Both the position numbers and the translations under genes were made by a program. 64,000 nt of DNA from an uncultured Parabacteroides sp. (GTDB taxonomy: Bacteria; Bacteroidota; Bacteroidia; Bacteroidales; Tannerellaceae): assembly GCA_949289155.1 (NCBI GenBank), contig CASEMX010000014.1, positions 17,721 through 81,720 on the forward strand, written 5' to 3'. Below are positions 50,881 through 59,523 of the stretch, piece after piece (position 1 is the stretch's first letter; the number at the start of each line of letters is the position of its first letter). Below the pieces are notes generated by a model. It ran no database searches. It was given only the letters and a program-made list of their open reading frames with translations, and had not been told where the DNA came from.

Positions 50881-52789
50881 TCCGACGCTATTTCTGCAAA
50901 TCCTTCATCAATTTTGGGGTTACAACTCCTTCCGCCCGCTGCAAGAGGAGATAATCCGCTCGGTTTATGCCGGAAAAGATACTTTAGGACTCATGCCGAC
51001 GGGCGGCGGCAAGTCCCTTACCTTTCAAGTGCCTGCCTTAGCGATGGGCGGTGTCTGTATTGTCGTGACGCCGCTAATCGCCCTTATGAAAGACCAAGTT
51101 GACAATCTGAAGCGTATCGGCGTGAAGGCGACGGCAGTCCATTCGGGAATGAACCGCGAGGAAATCGTCGTCCAGCTGGAAAACTGCATATTCGGGGATT
51201 ACCGATTCCTGTACGTCTCGCCTGAGCGGTTAGGGACGGAACTTTTCCAAAATAAGATGCGGGCTATGGACGTGAAGCTCTTGGTGATTGACGAATGCCA
51301 CTGTATTTCGCAATGGGGCTATGACTTTCGCCCGTCTTATCTCAAAATCGCAGAAATACGCGAAGAATTGCCGCATGTGCCGGTGCTTGCGCTGACGGCT
51401 ACCGCGACGCCCGCCGTCGTGGAGGATATTCAGGAAAAGCTCCATTTCCGAGAGAAAAACGTCTTCTCAAAGAGTTTTGCGCGGCCGAATTTGGCGTATA
51501 TCGTGCGGGATACCGATAATAAGCTCGAAACGCTGGCTTATATCCTCCGCCGCGTCCCGGGGACGGCTATCGCCTACGTCCGCAACCGCAAAAAGACCAA
51601 AGAGGTGGCGGATTACCTCCGGAAGGAGGGTTTTTCTGCCGATTTCTTCCACGCCGGGCTGAATCACGAGGAAAAAGTCCTGCGGCAGAACCGCTGGAAG
51701 AGCGGAGAGACCCGCATCATCGTATCTACCAATGCTTTTGGGATGGGCATCGACAAACCGGACGTTCGGCTGGTAGTCCACCTCGATATGCCGGGTTCTT
51801 TGGAGGAATACTACCAAGAGGCGGGTCGCGCAGGGCGGGATGGGCTGAAGTCCTATGCCGTGGCGCTCTGTTCGCCGAGAGATGCCGCGATATTGAAGCG
51901 TCGGACCGCTGAGGAGTTCCCCGACAAGTCATTTATCCGCCGCGTATATGACGCACTGGGGAATTTTTACCAGATTGCCGTCGGATTTGGCTTGGATACG
52001 GTCCACGATTTCCGGATTACCGATTTCTGCGCGGCGTATCGCTTCCCTTTGCTCCAGACGCACCATGCCTTGAAGATTTTGGAGCTTTCCGGATACATCG
52101 AGTATATGGAGGAGCCTGACAAGGCATCCCGTTTGCTTTTTACGGCTACGCGCGAGGAGTTGTACAAGTATCTTCGGCAGGATTCCCTCACGGATAGCGT
52201 CCTGCAGGTCATCTTGCGCTCATATACCGGTCTCTTCTCCGATTTTGCCTACATAAATGAATCGGAAATAGCCACTCGAGCGGGCTGCAAACGCAATGAG
52301 GTCTATCATCTCCTCGTCGGACTCTCGAAGTATGGCATCGTGAAATATATCCCTGAAAAGCAGACACCGACCATCGTCTATCGCCAGACGAGGGAGGAGG
52401 AAGAGCGCGTTTATATTCCCGCCGCCGCATACGAGGAGAGAAAGGCGCGGAGCGAGGCGAGAATCCAAAAAGTGTTGGAATATATCGGCTCGACAGAGAC
52501 CTGCCGCGCGAAGATGCTCCTGAATTACTTCGGCGAGCAGCTCGCGGAGGATTGCGGCACGTGCGACGTCTGCCTTTCCCACCATCCGAGCGGAATGCAT
52601 CTGTCCGAGTATCATACGATACGTCACGCGATAGAAAAGCTCTTGGCGGAGTCTCCGATGACTGTGGAAAAAATCTATGAGACCCTCTCTTTCCCTAAGG
52701 AGAAGCTCCATTCTGTCGTGCGCTACCTCGCGGACAACGACCCGCACTTCCGCATGGAAAATGATATGCTCTTTCGAATGGATGATTAG
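50873..52789 (+). CDS. RecQ-family ATP-dependent DNA helicase (copy 2, paired with recJ)
   Basis: The protein of about 638 residues has FWGYNSFRPLQEEIIRSVYAGKDTLGLMPTGGGKSLTFQVPAL (motif 0 and Walker A) and DECHCISQWGYDFRPSYL, in which the DEAH box is DECH. Further blocks are STNAFGMGIDKPDVRLVVHLDMP, QEAGRAGRDG, and the zinc cluster near the C-terminal third (ETCRAKMLLNYFGEQLAEDCGTCDVC). It lacks a clear HRDC domain but has a winged-helix region. DECH versus DEAH and the missing HRDC separate it from copy 1 at 19828. The start at 50873 overlaps recJ; an in-frame ATG at 50861 is possible. Confidence 0.94.
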   Translation: MDNPTLFLQILHQFWGYNSFRPLQEEIIRSVYAGKDTLGLMPTGGGKSLTFQVPALAMGGVCIVVTPLIALMKDQVDNLKRIGVKATAVHSGMNREEIVVQLENCIFGDYRFLYVSPERLGTELFQNKMRAMDVKLLVIDECHCISQWGYDFRPSYLKIAEIREELPHVPVLALTATATPAVVEDIQEKLHFREKNVFSKSFARPNLAYIVRDTDNKLETLAYILRRVPGTAIAYVRNRKKTKEVADYLRKEGFSADFFHAGLNHEEKVLRQNRWKSGETRIIVSTNAFGMGIDKPDVRLVVHLDMPGSLEEYYQEAGRAGRDGLKSYAVALCSPRDAAILKRRTAEEFPDKSFIRRVYDALGNFYQIAVGFGLDTVHDFRITDFCAAYRFPLLQTHHALKILELSGYIEYMEEPDKASRLLFTATREELYKYLRQDSLTDSVLQVILRSYTGLFSDFAYINESEIATRAGCKRNEVYHLLVGLSKYGIVKYIPEKQTPTIVYRQTREEEERVYIPAAAYEERKARSEARIQKVLEYIGSTETCRAKMLLNYFGEQLAEDCGTCDVCLSHHPSGMHLSEYHTIRHAIEKLLAESPMTVEKIYETLSFPKEKLHSVVRYLADNDPHFRMENDMLFRMDD

Positions 52790-52920
52790 CCATTAGAATT
52801 TGAAAGCATAAACGCTGCGACTGCGGCTGCTCATTATAAAATATACACTCATCTTTCCCTCTTTCTATCCCTCATATATCCTTTTCCACATTTACGTTTA
52901 AAATATAACTCTATTTTTAT

Positions 52921-53215
52921 AAAAGAAGCATCGTCTGATGCTCGCACGGCAGCTCTTTTTAAAATGGAGCACCGTTCGACGCTCGCACGGCAACTCTTTT
53001 TTAAATAGAGCACCGTTCGACGCTCGCACGGCAACTCTTTAAAAAATGGACTATCATTCGACGCTCGGATTAGTCTCCTTTTTGAAAAGTGAACCAATCC
53101 GACGCTCGAATTGGTCTCCTTTTGGAAAAGTGGCACAATCCGACGCTCGAATTGGTCTCCTTTTGAAAAAGTAGACCAATCCGACGCTCGAACGATGCTC
53201 CATTTCCAAAAGAGG
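52921..53215. repeat. Seven 41-bp units with conserved loop and covarying stems
   Basis: The core GACGCTCG (GATGCTCG in unit 1) occurs at 52937, 52978, 53019, 53060, 53101, 53142 and 53183, always 41 bp apart. Flanking bases pair around this core, and different units keep pairing with different sequence: CCGT/ACGG (units 2-3), GACTA/TAGTC (unit 4), ACCAAT/ATTGGT (unit 5). Between cores lie CTTTT-GAAAAG-type mini-hairpins. The spacers are not unique, so this is not CRISPR. Confidence 0.85.
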
Positions 53216-53317
53216 CATTATCCAATATTTTCCATTATTTTTTAAAGTAAAAATAGCATTCACCATTTTATTTTTTATTTTGTATCGAAAAAATTTGGAT
53301 GAACAAAAGATTTTTTG

Positions 53318-53325
53318 TACGTTTA
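53318..53325 (+). promoter_or_regulatory. Promoter of the DUF6261-type gene
   Basis: TACGTTTA with TTTG at 53294-53297 spaced 20 bp upstream; the ATG at 53358 follows 32 bases later. Confidence 0.55.
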
Positions 53326-53357
53326 TGGCGAATTTAGAAACCACAAAATTTTATATT

Positions 53358-54341
53358 ATGGGAAAAATACAAAACTTTAGCATCACAAGCCTTCGGGTAG
53401 AGGAAGATTTCGGATTCCAGCTCCGTATTTTAAAATATTGCGAGTATCTTCCGAAAGAGAATGATGGTTCACCGGAAGATGGAGCCTCTTCGGTTCTTAC
53501 GGTGGCTATGGAGAAATTTACAGGGTCTCTGCAGAAATTTGATGTCACACTCAAGGAAAGCCATATAGTTTCCGGAGTGAAAAAGGCAGCAGATAGCAAT
53601 ATTCTAAGGAATAAATGGTGGAGATGCAGTAACAACTATGTCAATGATATGTGCTTTCATCCAGATACCTCTGTCGCAGAGATAGCTAAGGAGTGCAAGG
53701 CTATTTTTGATAAATATGGCAATCCGACGAACCTGTCTCAGACGCAGGAGAGCGGTATTTTGCATAATTTGTTCCAAGATATAGAAAAACTCACTACGGA
53801 AAAGCTGGAAAAGATTCATTTTACGGAATGGTTTGCAGCTATGAAACAGTCAGAACAGGATTTTCTCAATGCAGTCGATGAACGTGCCGCTCAGGAAGGA
53901 ATACGTCAAACCGGTATTATCCAAGAGGCGCGCGATGCTGCTGATACGGCATACCGGTTACTTATCAGTACGGTAAACCTTCTTGCTGAAATAGGGGACC
54001 CGCAGCCTTACGCTGACTTCATCAACAGTGTAAATGCCCTTATCGCCCGCCAGAAGACAGTCTTAAAGATTCGTGAGACCAATTCGAAGAGGGAAGAGGG
54101 TACGGATATTGAAAATCCGGGTGGCGGAAGCGGCAGCGGAAGCGATAATCCGGGATATGAACCTATCTTGCCGCCGGAAGATGATAATAATGAAGGTGAG
54201 GAACCGGAAACTCCAGGCGGAGGCTCGACTGAGGAGCCGGGTGGCTCGTCGACGGGCGGCAATACCGAAGAGCCGGAAACTCCGGGCGGCGGAGAGGAGG
54301 AAGAGGACAATCCTTCGGGACCGGGGATTCCGAACCCGTAG
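53358..54341 (+). CDS. DUF6261-type protein with Gly/Glu/Pro-rich acidic tail
   Basis: The 327-residue protein has no signal peptide and no membrane helix. Residues 1-245 are mostly helical and resemble the DUF6261 family found in several copies in gut Bacteroidales; the function is unknown. Residues about 246-327 are low complexity: GGGSGSGSDNPG, EEPETPGGG-type repeats and runs of Glu, likely disordered and strongly acidic. ATG 53358 (MGKIQNFSITSL) follows the promoter; the longer frame to 53280 crosses it. It lies between a 41-bp hairpin array and a terminator, as a single-gene unit. I recognise the family only by pattern and infer no activity. Confidence 0.7.
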   Translation: MGKIQNFSITSLRVEEDFGFQLRILKYCEYLPKENDGSPEDGASSVLTVAMEKFTGSLQKFDVTLKESHIVSGVKKAADSNILRNKWWRCSNNYVNDMCFHPDTSVAEIAKECKAIFDKYGNPTNLSQTQESGILHNLFQDIEKLTTEKLEKIHFTEWFAAMKQSEQDFLNAVDERAAQEGIRQTGIIQEARDAADTAYRLLISTVNLLAEIGDPQPYADFINSVNALIARQKTVLKIRETNSKREEGTDIENPGGGSGSGSDNPGYEPILPPEDDNNEGEEPETPGGGSTEEPGGSSTGGNTEEPETPGGGEEEEDNPSGPGIPNP

Positions 54342-54343
54342 GA

Positions 54344-54485
54344 AGTTGAAAATTGAAAATTGAAAGTTGAAAATTCATTCATTTAATGTAAGTGTGAGAA
54401 AATCTCACCCTTTTTTCTTTCGATTAATTCTATATTTCCAATTATGATATAAAAATTTTCAATTTTCAACTTTCAATTTTCAATT
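54344..54485. repeat. TTGAAAATTGAAAG inverted repeats flanking the end of mscS
   Basis: Tandem TTGAAAATTGAAAG-type heptads at 54344-54375 are met by their complement at 54451-54485. The right block extends into the mscS 3' end, encoding its last residues and stop. The pair can form a long hairpin around a terminator. Confidence 0.65.
54394..54416 (+). terminator. Terminator after the DUF6261-type gene
   Basis: Stem GTGAGA with TCTCAC, 3-base loop, followed by CC and six T residues. Confidence 0.7.
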
Positions 54486-55659
54486 CGTATAAGTCTTTCC
54501 CTGACGGACGTTGGAATACGCGCAAGCCGAACTGCGGAATGCTCGCGATGAGGTGGTCGAACAATTCTGCCTGCGTCGCCTCGTGCTCCGGCCAGATGGT
54601 GCTCTGAGTGAAACAATAAATCTCTATCGGAAGGCCTTCCGGCGTAGGTTGCAGCTGCCGGACCATCTGGAGCAGCTCATGGTTGATATTCGGGTGCGAC
54701 CGGATATAATCCAAAGCATAATTGCGGAATACGTGTAGGTTCACTACCTTTTGCGCTGTCTCTTCTTCCGAAAGCCAGCCCGACGACACAAATTCGGCAA
54801 CCTCTTCCGGCGTACAGAACCGGACGGTGTTCAGGTCGATGTTCAACGCGCGTTTTATCCTTCGCCCGCCGCTTTCCCACATCCCACGCCAATTTTGGAA
54901 CGAATCGCTCACTAAGGCATAGGGCGGTATGGTCGTGATGGTCTTGTCGAAATTCTGGACCTTCACCGTTGTCAGAGATACCTCTATCACATAGCCGTTT
55001 GCCCCATATTTCGGCATAGTAATCCAATCGCCCGGTCGGAGCATGTCATTTGCCGAGAGTTGCACCCCGGCGACCAATCCCAAGATAGTATCGCGGAAAA
55101 CCAACATCAACACTGCCGCCGATGCACCCAATCCGGCAAGAATAGAGACCGCATTTTTGTCGATTAGGATGCTTATGATAATTATGATGCCCACTCCGAT
55201 GGCAATGATATTCATCATTTGATAAATACCCTTCAGCGGACGGTTGCGCAGAGACTCATGCTCGTTGGAGTATTCATACAGCGAGTGGAGAAAGGTGCTT
55301 ATCAGATGGAGGGCACAAACGACGCCATAGATAAGGCAGATTTTCTCGCAGAGCATCAACCAGAAGGGCAGGTCGAAGAGAATAAACGAAAGGAGTGGGT
55401 AAATGACGATAGGCGGAATCATCCGGCAGAAACCCTGCATCATCTTTTCGTTGAACAGGTAATCATCCCACGTAGCTTTGGTGCGCGCCGTAATTTTATG
55501 CACAGCCGGAATCACAAGGTATCGGAAAAGCTGCGTGACGAGGTACGCCACAAAAAGTACCACTAAAAAAGCCACCAGCCGGGCCTGTATAGTCCAAGTG
55601 CCCTGAGTTCCGCTCAGTTCTGTCAGCCATTCGTTCAAGGCGAGTCTCCAATCTTCCAT
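54466..55659 (-). CDS. Mechanosensitive channel, MscS family (YbdG-like)
   Basis: The 397-residue inner-membrane protein has about five hydrophobic helices (visible runs LVAFLVVLFVAYLVTQLF, MIPPIVIYPLLSFILF, IAIGVGIIIIISILI) and the pore/beta domain of MscS. The pore-lining helix is seen in ILAGLGASAAVLMLVFRDTILGLVAGVQLSANDMLRPGDWI, and the beta domain continues NGYVIEVSLTTVKVQNFDKTITTIPPYALVSDSF. The C-terminal region of about 120 residues is as in YbdG/MscM-type channels. Such channels release solutes on hypo-osmotic shock. The last residues (LKIES) are encoded by a dispersed repeat. Start ATG 55659 follows a TATTTTTG box at 55686-55693. Confidence 0.92.
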   Translation of the reverse strand: MEDWRLALNEWLTELSGTQGTWTIQARLVAFLVVLFVAYLVTQLFRYLVIPAVHKITARTKATWDDYLFNEKMMQGFCRMIPPIVIYPLLSFILFDLPFWLMLCEKICLIYGVVCALHLISTFLHSLYEYSNEHESLRNRPLKGIYQMMNIIAIGVGIIIIISILIDKNAVSILAGLGASAAVLMLVFRDTILGLVAGVQLSANDMLRPGDWITMPKYGANGYVIEVSLTTVKVQNFDKTITTIPPYALVSDSFQNWRGMWESGGRRIKRALNIDLNTVRFCTPEEVAEFVSSGWLSEEETAQKVVNLHVFRNYALDYIRSHPNINHELLQMVRQLQPTPEGLPIEIYCFTQSTIWPEHEATQAELFDHLIASIPQFGLRVFQRPSGKDLYELKIES

Positions 55660-55685
55660 ATCCTGCTATTTTGAAAATTCTAAGG

Positions 55686-55693
55686 CAAAAATA
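55686..55693 (-). promoter_or_regulatory. -7 box of the mscS-type gene
   Basis: The minus strand reads TATTTTTG, exact TAnnTTTG, 26 bases before the ATG. Confidence 0.6.
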
Positions 55694-55721
55694 CAAAAAG
55701 TGAAGGATTATTAGAGAAAAA

Positions 55722-55830
55722 AGGCACACAGATAGCACAGATTAAACAGATTTGCACAGATTTTTATTTAATCGGGAACCGGAAAATAGCAATCTGTGAA
55801 AATCCTTAGTATCTGTGTCATCTGTGTGCC
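55722..55830. repeat. Inverted repeat (ACAGAT/ATCTGT-rich), copy 2
   Basis: The left arm GGCACACAGATAGCACAGAT (55722-55741) and the right arm (55811-55830) match as inverted copies at 18 of 20 positions, with more ATCTGTG/CACAGAT pairs inside. It shares the motif with 22091-22259 and lies between the GH125 3' end and the mscS promoter. Confidence 0.7.
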
Positions 55831-55875
55831 CTATTCATGCGGATATACACTGTCCGACAGTAATCTTGCTTCGAA

Positions 55876-57357
55876 TCAGAGCAAGTCCTTCAGTCTGCCG
55901 TCCGTCTGGAGCTGGATTATCAATTCTCCGAACAACGTATTCGCCCATGCCATCCACGGCCGCGTATAATCATTCGGATTATCCTTGTGGAAGGACTCAT
56001 GAATAAAACCAGTGCCCGCATCCGTGTCGCGTATCGTCTCTATGCAATATCTGATTTCGTCCTCGTCTCGGGAGGTATGTGCCAACATAATTAAGCTCAT
56101 GGGCCAGATATAGTCGATGCCTATATGCGGTCCGCCGATACCTTCCGCCACTTTTCCTTTGAAGAAATAGGGATTGGCCTTGCTCCAGACGAACCGGCGG
56201 GTGTTCTGATAGACAGGGTCGTCGAGCGAGACACAGCCAAGGAACGGAAGCCCCAAAAGGCTGGGAACATTCGCGTCGTCCATCAGATTTCTGCCGCCGA
56301 AGCCATCCACTTCGAACGCATAAATCTTCCCGAACTCAGGATGCTCTATAATACCATATTTTTGTATCGCTTCTTCCACTTCAGCAGCGAGCGACTCACA
56401 TTTAGCGGCTAAATCGTTATTGTTTCTCAACTTGCGGAGCATCTCGGCAGCCTGCCGCAGAGAAGTCACGGCAAAGAGGTTGGACGGAATCAAAAATCCG
56501 AAAATGGTAGCGTCGTCCGACGGGCGGAATGAAGATACAATCAAGCCCACCGGATTGACCGGACTTCCGTAGTCATTCAGCAAAGTATCGCTCTGCTTAG
56601 CGGTGGTACGACCGAATTTGTACGGACCGTTGCCATTCTTGCGCTGTTGCTCGACAAATGTCTGCAAGATGAGCGAGATGGCCTTCTCCCAGTTGCTATC
56701 GAACGGAAAAGCATCGCCCGTCTCCTTCCAGTAGTGGTATCCCAAGCGGATAGGGTAGCACAGCGAGTCGATTTCCCACTTCCTTTCGTGAAGTTCCTTC
56801 TTCATCTCGGTGTGGTCCGACTCCCATTCGCTACCGGTAGGACCCTCGTTAAATCCATTGGCGTATGGGTCGATGAGGATGCAATCGACCTGCCGGCGGA
56901 TGACTCCCTGCAGCATTTTCTTCAACTTATCGTCCTGATTGGCCAAAACGACGTAAGGATATACCTGCGCAGAGGAATCTCGCAGCCACATGGCGTGAAT
57001 ATCACCGGTCAGCACAAAAGTATCGGGTCTTCCATCCTTGAGCTTGTATTCGCACGTCGTATCGAGCGTATTCGGATAACAGTTCTCGAACATCCACGCG
57101 AGTTTAGGGTCTTTGATGTGCGCCTTCACCTCCTGAAGCTTTTTTTCCACTGCTTCGGATGTAAACTTGCGAGCCGACGCAGCGGGACGCTTGGTCGAGA
57201 AATCGCTCCATACTTTTTTCGCATGTTCGGTGAACGAGCCGGCTTGCGGCACTGCCGGAGCAGCGGTAGCCTCTGTTTTAGCTAAAAGGTGGTCGCCCAT
57301 GACTAATCCGGCCAGAGAAAGTGAGCCGGTCCTCAGAAAATTTCGTCTTGTTGTCAT
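55876..57357 (-). CDS. Glycoside hydrolase family 125 exo-alpha-1,6-mannosidase
   Basis: The 493-residue protein has an N-terminal export signal with twin arginines ([20 protein letters not shown]) and an (alpha/alpha)6-type GH125 domain. Seen: [85 protein letters not shown] and the late [31 protein letters not shown], which holds the expected catalytic Glu. Characterised GH125 enzymes release mannose from alpha-1,6 links of N-glycans or mannan. No other carbohydrate gene or SusCD pair is close. The start at 57357 follows the -7 box at 57391-57398. Confidence 0.93.
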   Translation of the reverse strand: MTTRRNFLRTGSLSLAGLVMGDHLLAKTEATAAPAVPQAGSFTEHAKKVWSDFSTKRPAASARKFTSEAVEKKLQEVKAHIKDPKLAWMFENCYPNTLDTTCEYKLKDGRPDTFVLTGDIHAMWLRDSSAQVYPYVVLANQDDKLKKMLQGVIRRQVDCILIDPYANGFNEGPTGSEWESDHTEMKKELHERKWEIDSLCYPIRLGYHYWKETGDAFPFDSNWEKAISLILQTFVEQQRKNGNGPYKFGRTTAKQSDTLLNDYGSPVNPVGLIVSSFRPSDDATIFGFLIPSNLFAVTSLRQAAEMLRKLRNNNDLAAKCESLAAEVEEAIQKYGIIEHPEFGKIYAFEVDGFGGRNLMDDANVPSLLGLPFLGCVSLDDPVYQNTRRFVWSKANPYFFKGKVAEGIGGPHIGIDYIWPMSLIMLAHTSRDEDEIRYCIETIRDTDAGTGFIHESFHKDNPNDYTRPWMAWANTLFGELIIQLQTDGRLKDLL

Positions 57358-57390
57358 AATTTTATCATTGTTTCTATGGTATGTTTTCGG

Positions 57391-57398
57391 CAAATGTA
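57391..57398 (-). promoter_or_regulatory. -7 box of the GH125 gene
   Basis: The minus strand reads TACATTTG, exact TAnnTTTG, 33 bases before the ATG at 57357. It lies inside the longer frame and so supports the shorter protein. Confidence 0.6.
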
Positions 57399-57499
57399 CA
57401 AAAAAAACCGAAGATACAAGCCGACGGTCGATTAGAGTTGCTCCAATCGAAATCCCGCCCGCCTACGCTCGGTCAGCTGTACTTGGGAAAAAGAGGAAT

Positions 57500-57533
57500 A
57501 AAAAAAGGCGCGTCCGATGGCTCCGGACGCGCC
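57500..57533 (-). terminator. Terminator after the AspT/YidE-type transporter gene
   Basis: Perfect 10-bp GC stem GGCGCGTCCG (57507-57516) with 57524-57533; leftward it is followed by a T-run of seven. Confidence 0.85.
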
Positions 57534-57542
57534 TTGCTATGA

Positions 57543-59216
57543 TTAAGCGAAAAAGAGAATCAATAATTGCGCAGTCAATACGCGCAGGAACATCGACAAG
57601 GGGTAAACCGTGGCATATCCTACTGCCGGAGCGTCGTTTCCTGCCGTTGTGTTCGCATAGGCAAGAGCCGGCGGGTCGGTCGTGCTGCCTGCAATCAAGC
57701 CCATCAGCGTGAAGTAATTTACCTTGTAGAAATAGCGGGCTATGAATCCGATAACCAAGAGCGGAACCATTGTGATGATAAAGCCATAGCCAATCCAAGC
57801 GTAACCTCCATTTATGACCGTATCGACAAAGCCGTCGCCTGCATTGAGGCCGACACACGCCAAGAACATCGCCAAACCCACTTCGCGGAGCATTAAATTG
57901 GCGCTATGGGTCGTAAAAGTCACCAGTTTGTAGTGATATCCGAAACGGCTGATTAAAATAGCGACGATTAGCGGTCCTCCTGCCAATCCTAACTTAATCG
58001 GCTGCGGGATACCGGGGAATGCGAACGGGATGCTTCCCAAGACGATACCCAAGGCAATCCCGACGAAAATAGCAATCAGATTAGGCTCGTTCAGACGCTT
58101 CATGGAGTTACCCAGCACCTTCTCGACGTTGGCTATCGACGCTTCTGTACCAACGACATTAACGCGGTCTCCGACTTGCAGAGTTAAGTTTGGCTTCGCT
58201 ACCAAATCCATTCCTGCACGGTTAATACGCGTAATGTTGATTCCATAGAGCTTGCGCAGCTTCAAATCGCCCAAACGCTTGCCGTTCAGCTCTGGTTTAG
58301 TAATCAAAATACGGCGATTGATGAACTGGCTCTCCATGCGAATCCACTGCTTGCGTTCCATGTCGATTTCTTCGCCGATGAATGTCTTTAGCGTCTCAAC
58401 GTCCTGTTCCGTGGTAATGACGAACACTTTATCGTTCTCATGCAGTACGGTCGAGGAAGAGACGATGTCAATTTGCTTGTCGCTGTCTCGCCAGATGCGC
58501 GAGATGACGAAATCGCGGTGTTCCAACAGTGCGGAAAGCTCGCCCACCGACTTATTGAAGATAGCCGGGTTCTTCACGATTAAAGAAATAGGCATTGCTT
58601 CGTTGGTGTGCGAAGTCTCGGTTCTTTCCAAGTCTTCATTCTCCTTTTGGAAGGAAACGCGAAACGCATAGCGGATAATAATGGTAGAAAGGATAATACC
58701 AATCACACCCAACGGATAAGCTACCGCATATCCCATCGGAATAGTGCTGTCGCTTACGCCATACATATCAGAATAGGCCTGTTGAGCGGCGCCCAATCCC
58801 GGAGTATTCGTTACGGCTCCGGACAGGATACCTACCATGGTCGGTATGGGAATGTTGGTTGCAAAATGAATAATCAGGGTCGTAATGACGCCTAATAGAA
58901 TGATTCCGCAAGCTAACATGTTCAAGGTAATACCTCCGTGCTTGAAAGATGAGAAGAATCCCGGACCAACCTGCATTCCGACAGAATAAACGAATAAGAT
59001 TAATCCAAATTCTTGAAAGAAATGAATCACTCCCGGATTGATGGTAATTCCAAAATGCCCTAAGATGATTCCAACAAATAAAACTAACGTAATTCCTAAC
59101 GATATCCCGAAGATTTTAATCTTGCCTAATTGGATACCCAAAGCAATCACAACTGACAGTATTAATATGGAGTGCCCGATTCCTTGCCCCCATATTAGTT
59201 CATTTATCCAATCCAT
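57543..59216 (-). CDS. AspT/YidE-YbjL-family transporter with two RCK_C (TrkA-C) domains
   Basis: The 557-residue inner-membrane protein has two membrane halves of about five helices each, which look duplicated: [24 protein letters not shown] with [22 protein letters not shown] in the first, and [23 protein letters not shown] with [35 protein letters not shown] in the second. Between them lie two RCK_C-type regulatory domains (about 200-370; [33 protein letters not shown]). This is the putative AAE (AspT-like) transporter layout; AspT swaps aspartate for alanine, but the substrate of this branch is unknown. The promoter is at 59262-59269. Confidence 0.88.
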   Translation of the reverse strand: MDWINELIWGQGIGHSILILSVVIALGIQLGKIKIFGISLGITLVLFVGIILGHFGITINPGVIHFFQEFGLILFVYSVGMQVGPGFFSSFKHGGITLNMLACGIILLGVITTLIIHFATNIPIPTMVGILSGAVTNTPGLGAAQQAYSDMYGVSDSTIPMGYAVAYPLGVIGIILSTIIIRYAFRVSFQKENEDLERTETSHTNEAMPISLIVKNPAIFNKSVGELSALLEHRDFVISRIWRDSDKQIDIVSSSTVLHENDKVFVITTEQDVETLKTFIGEEIDMERKQWIRMESQFINRRILITKPELNGKRLGDLKLRKLYGINITRINRAGMDLVAKPNLTLQVGDRVNVVGTEASIANVEKVLGNSMKRLNEPNLIAIFVGIALGIVLGSIPFAFPGIPQPIKLGLAGGPLIVAILISRFGYHYKLVTFTTHSANLMLREVGLAMFLACVGLNAGDGFVDTVINGGYAWIGYGFIITMVPLLVIGFIARYFYKVNYFTLMGLIAGSTTDPPALAYANTTAGNDAPAVGYATVYPLSMFLRVLTAQLLILFFA

Positions 59217-59261
59217 TGATTTAAATAATAGTTAATGTATTAATGTCTCTTAATAAGCGTG

Positions 59262-59269
59262 CAAAAGTA
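59262..59269 (-). promoter_or_regulatory. -7 box of the AspT/YidE-type transporter
   Basis: The minus strand reads TACTTTTG, exact TAnnTTTG, 45 bases before the ATG. Confidence 0.55.
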
Positions 59270-59488
59270 ATACTTATTTTCATACTACAAAAATGAAGAT
59301 ATCGATTATAACATTCATTGTATTAAAAAACAACTGTAAATTAGCGGGATTTTCATAGTATTTCGTGTGAAAATAGCCTATATTTTTCCAGGAATGGCGC
59401 TCTTTTTTGAAAAAGTATCGAATGTTTTTCTATCTGCATTCGTTGGGTTGAGAGATAGTTTGTGTTTGCGGAAACGATACACTCTTTG

Positions 59489-59496
59489 TAATTTTG
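59489..59496 (+). promoter_or_regulatory. Promoter of the ThrE-type exporter operon
   Basis: TAATTTTG with TTTG at 59465-59468 spaced 20 bp upstream; the ATG is 27 bases downstream. Confidence 0.65.
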
Positions 59497-59523
59497 CGGC
59501 CGAAAAATAAAGAGATAGAGAAA

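Larger units (their letters stand above)
52790..53357. other. Gene-free region with a seven-unit 41-bp hairpin array
   Basis: These 568 bases are dominated by the array at 52921-53215, then an AT-rich stretch with the promoter (53318-53325) of the following gene. No gene was seen. Confidence 0.7.
59217..59523. other. Gene-free divergent region between two transporters
   Basis: The AT-rich region of 307 bases holds divergent promoters (59262-59269 minus, 59489-59496 plus). No repeat or RNA was recognised. Confidence 0.6.

Noticed and set aside
52921-53215. CRISPR array
   Set aside because: Period is right for a short-spacer array, but the intervals are similar to each other, arms covary with the core, and no cas genes are present.
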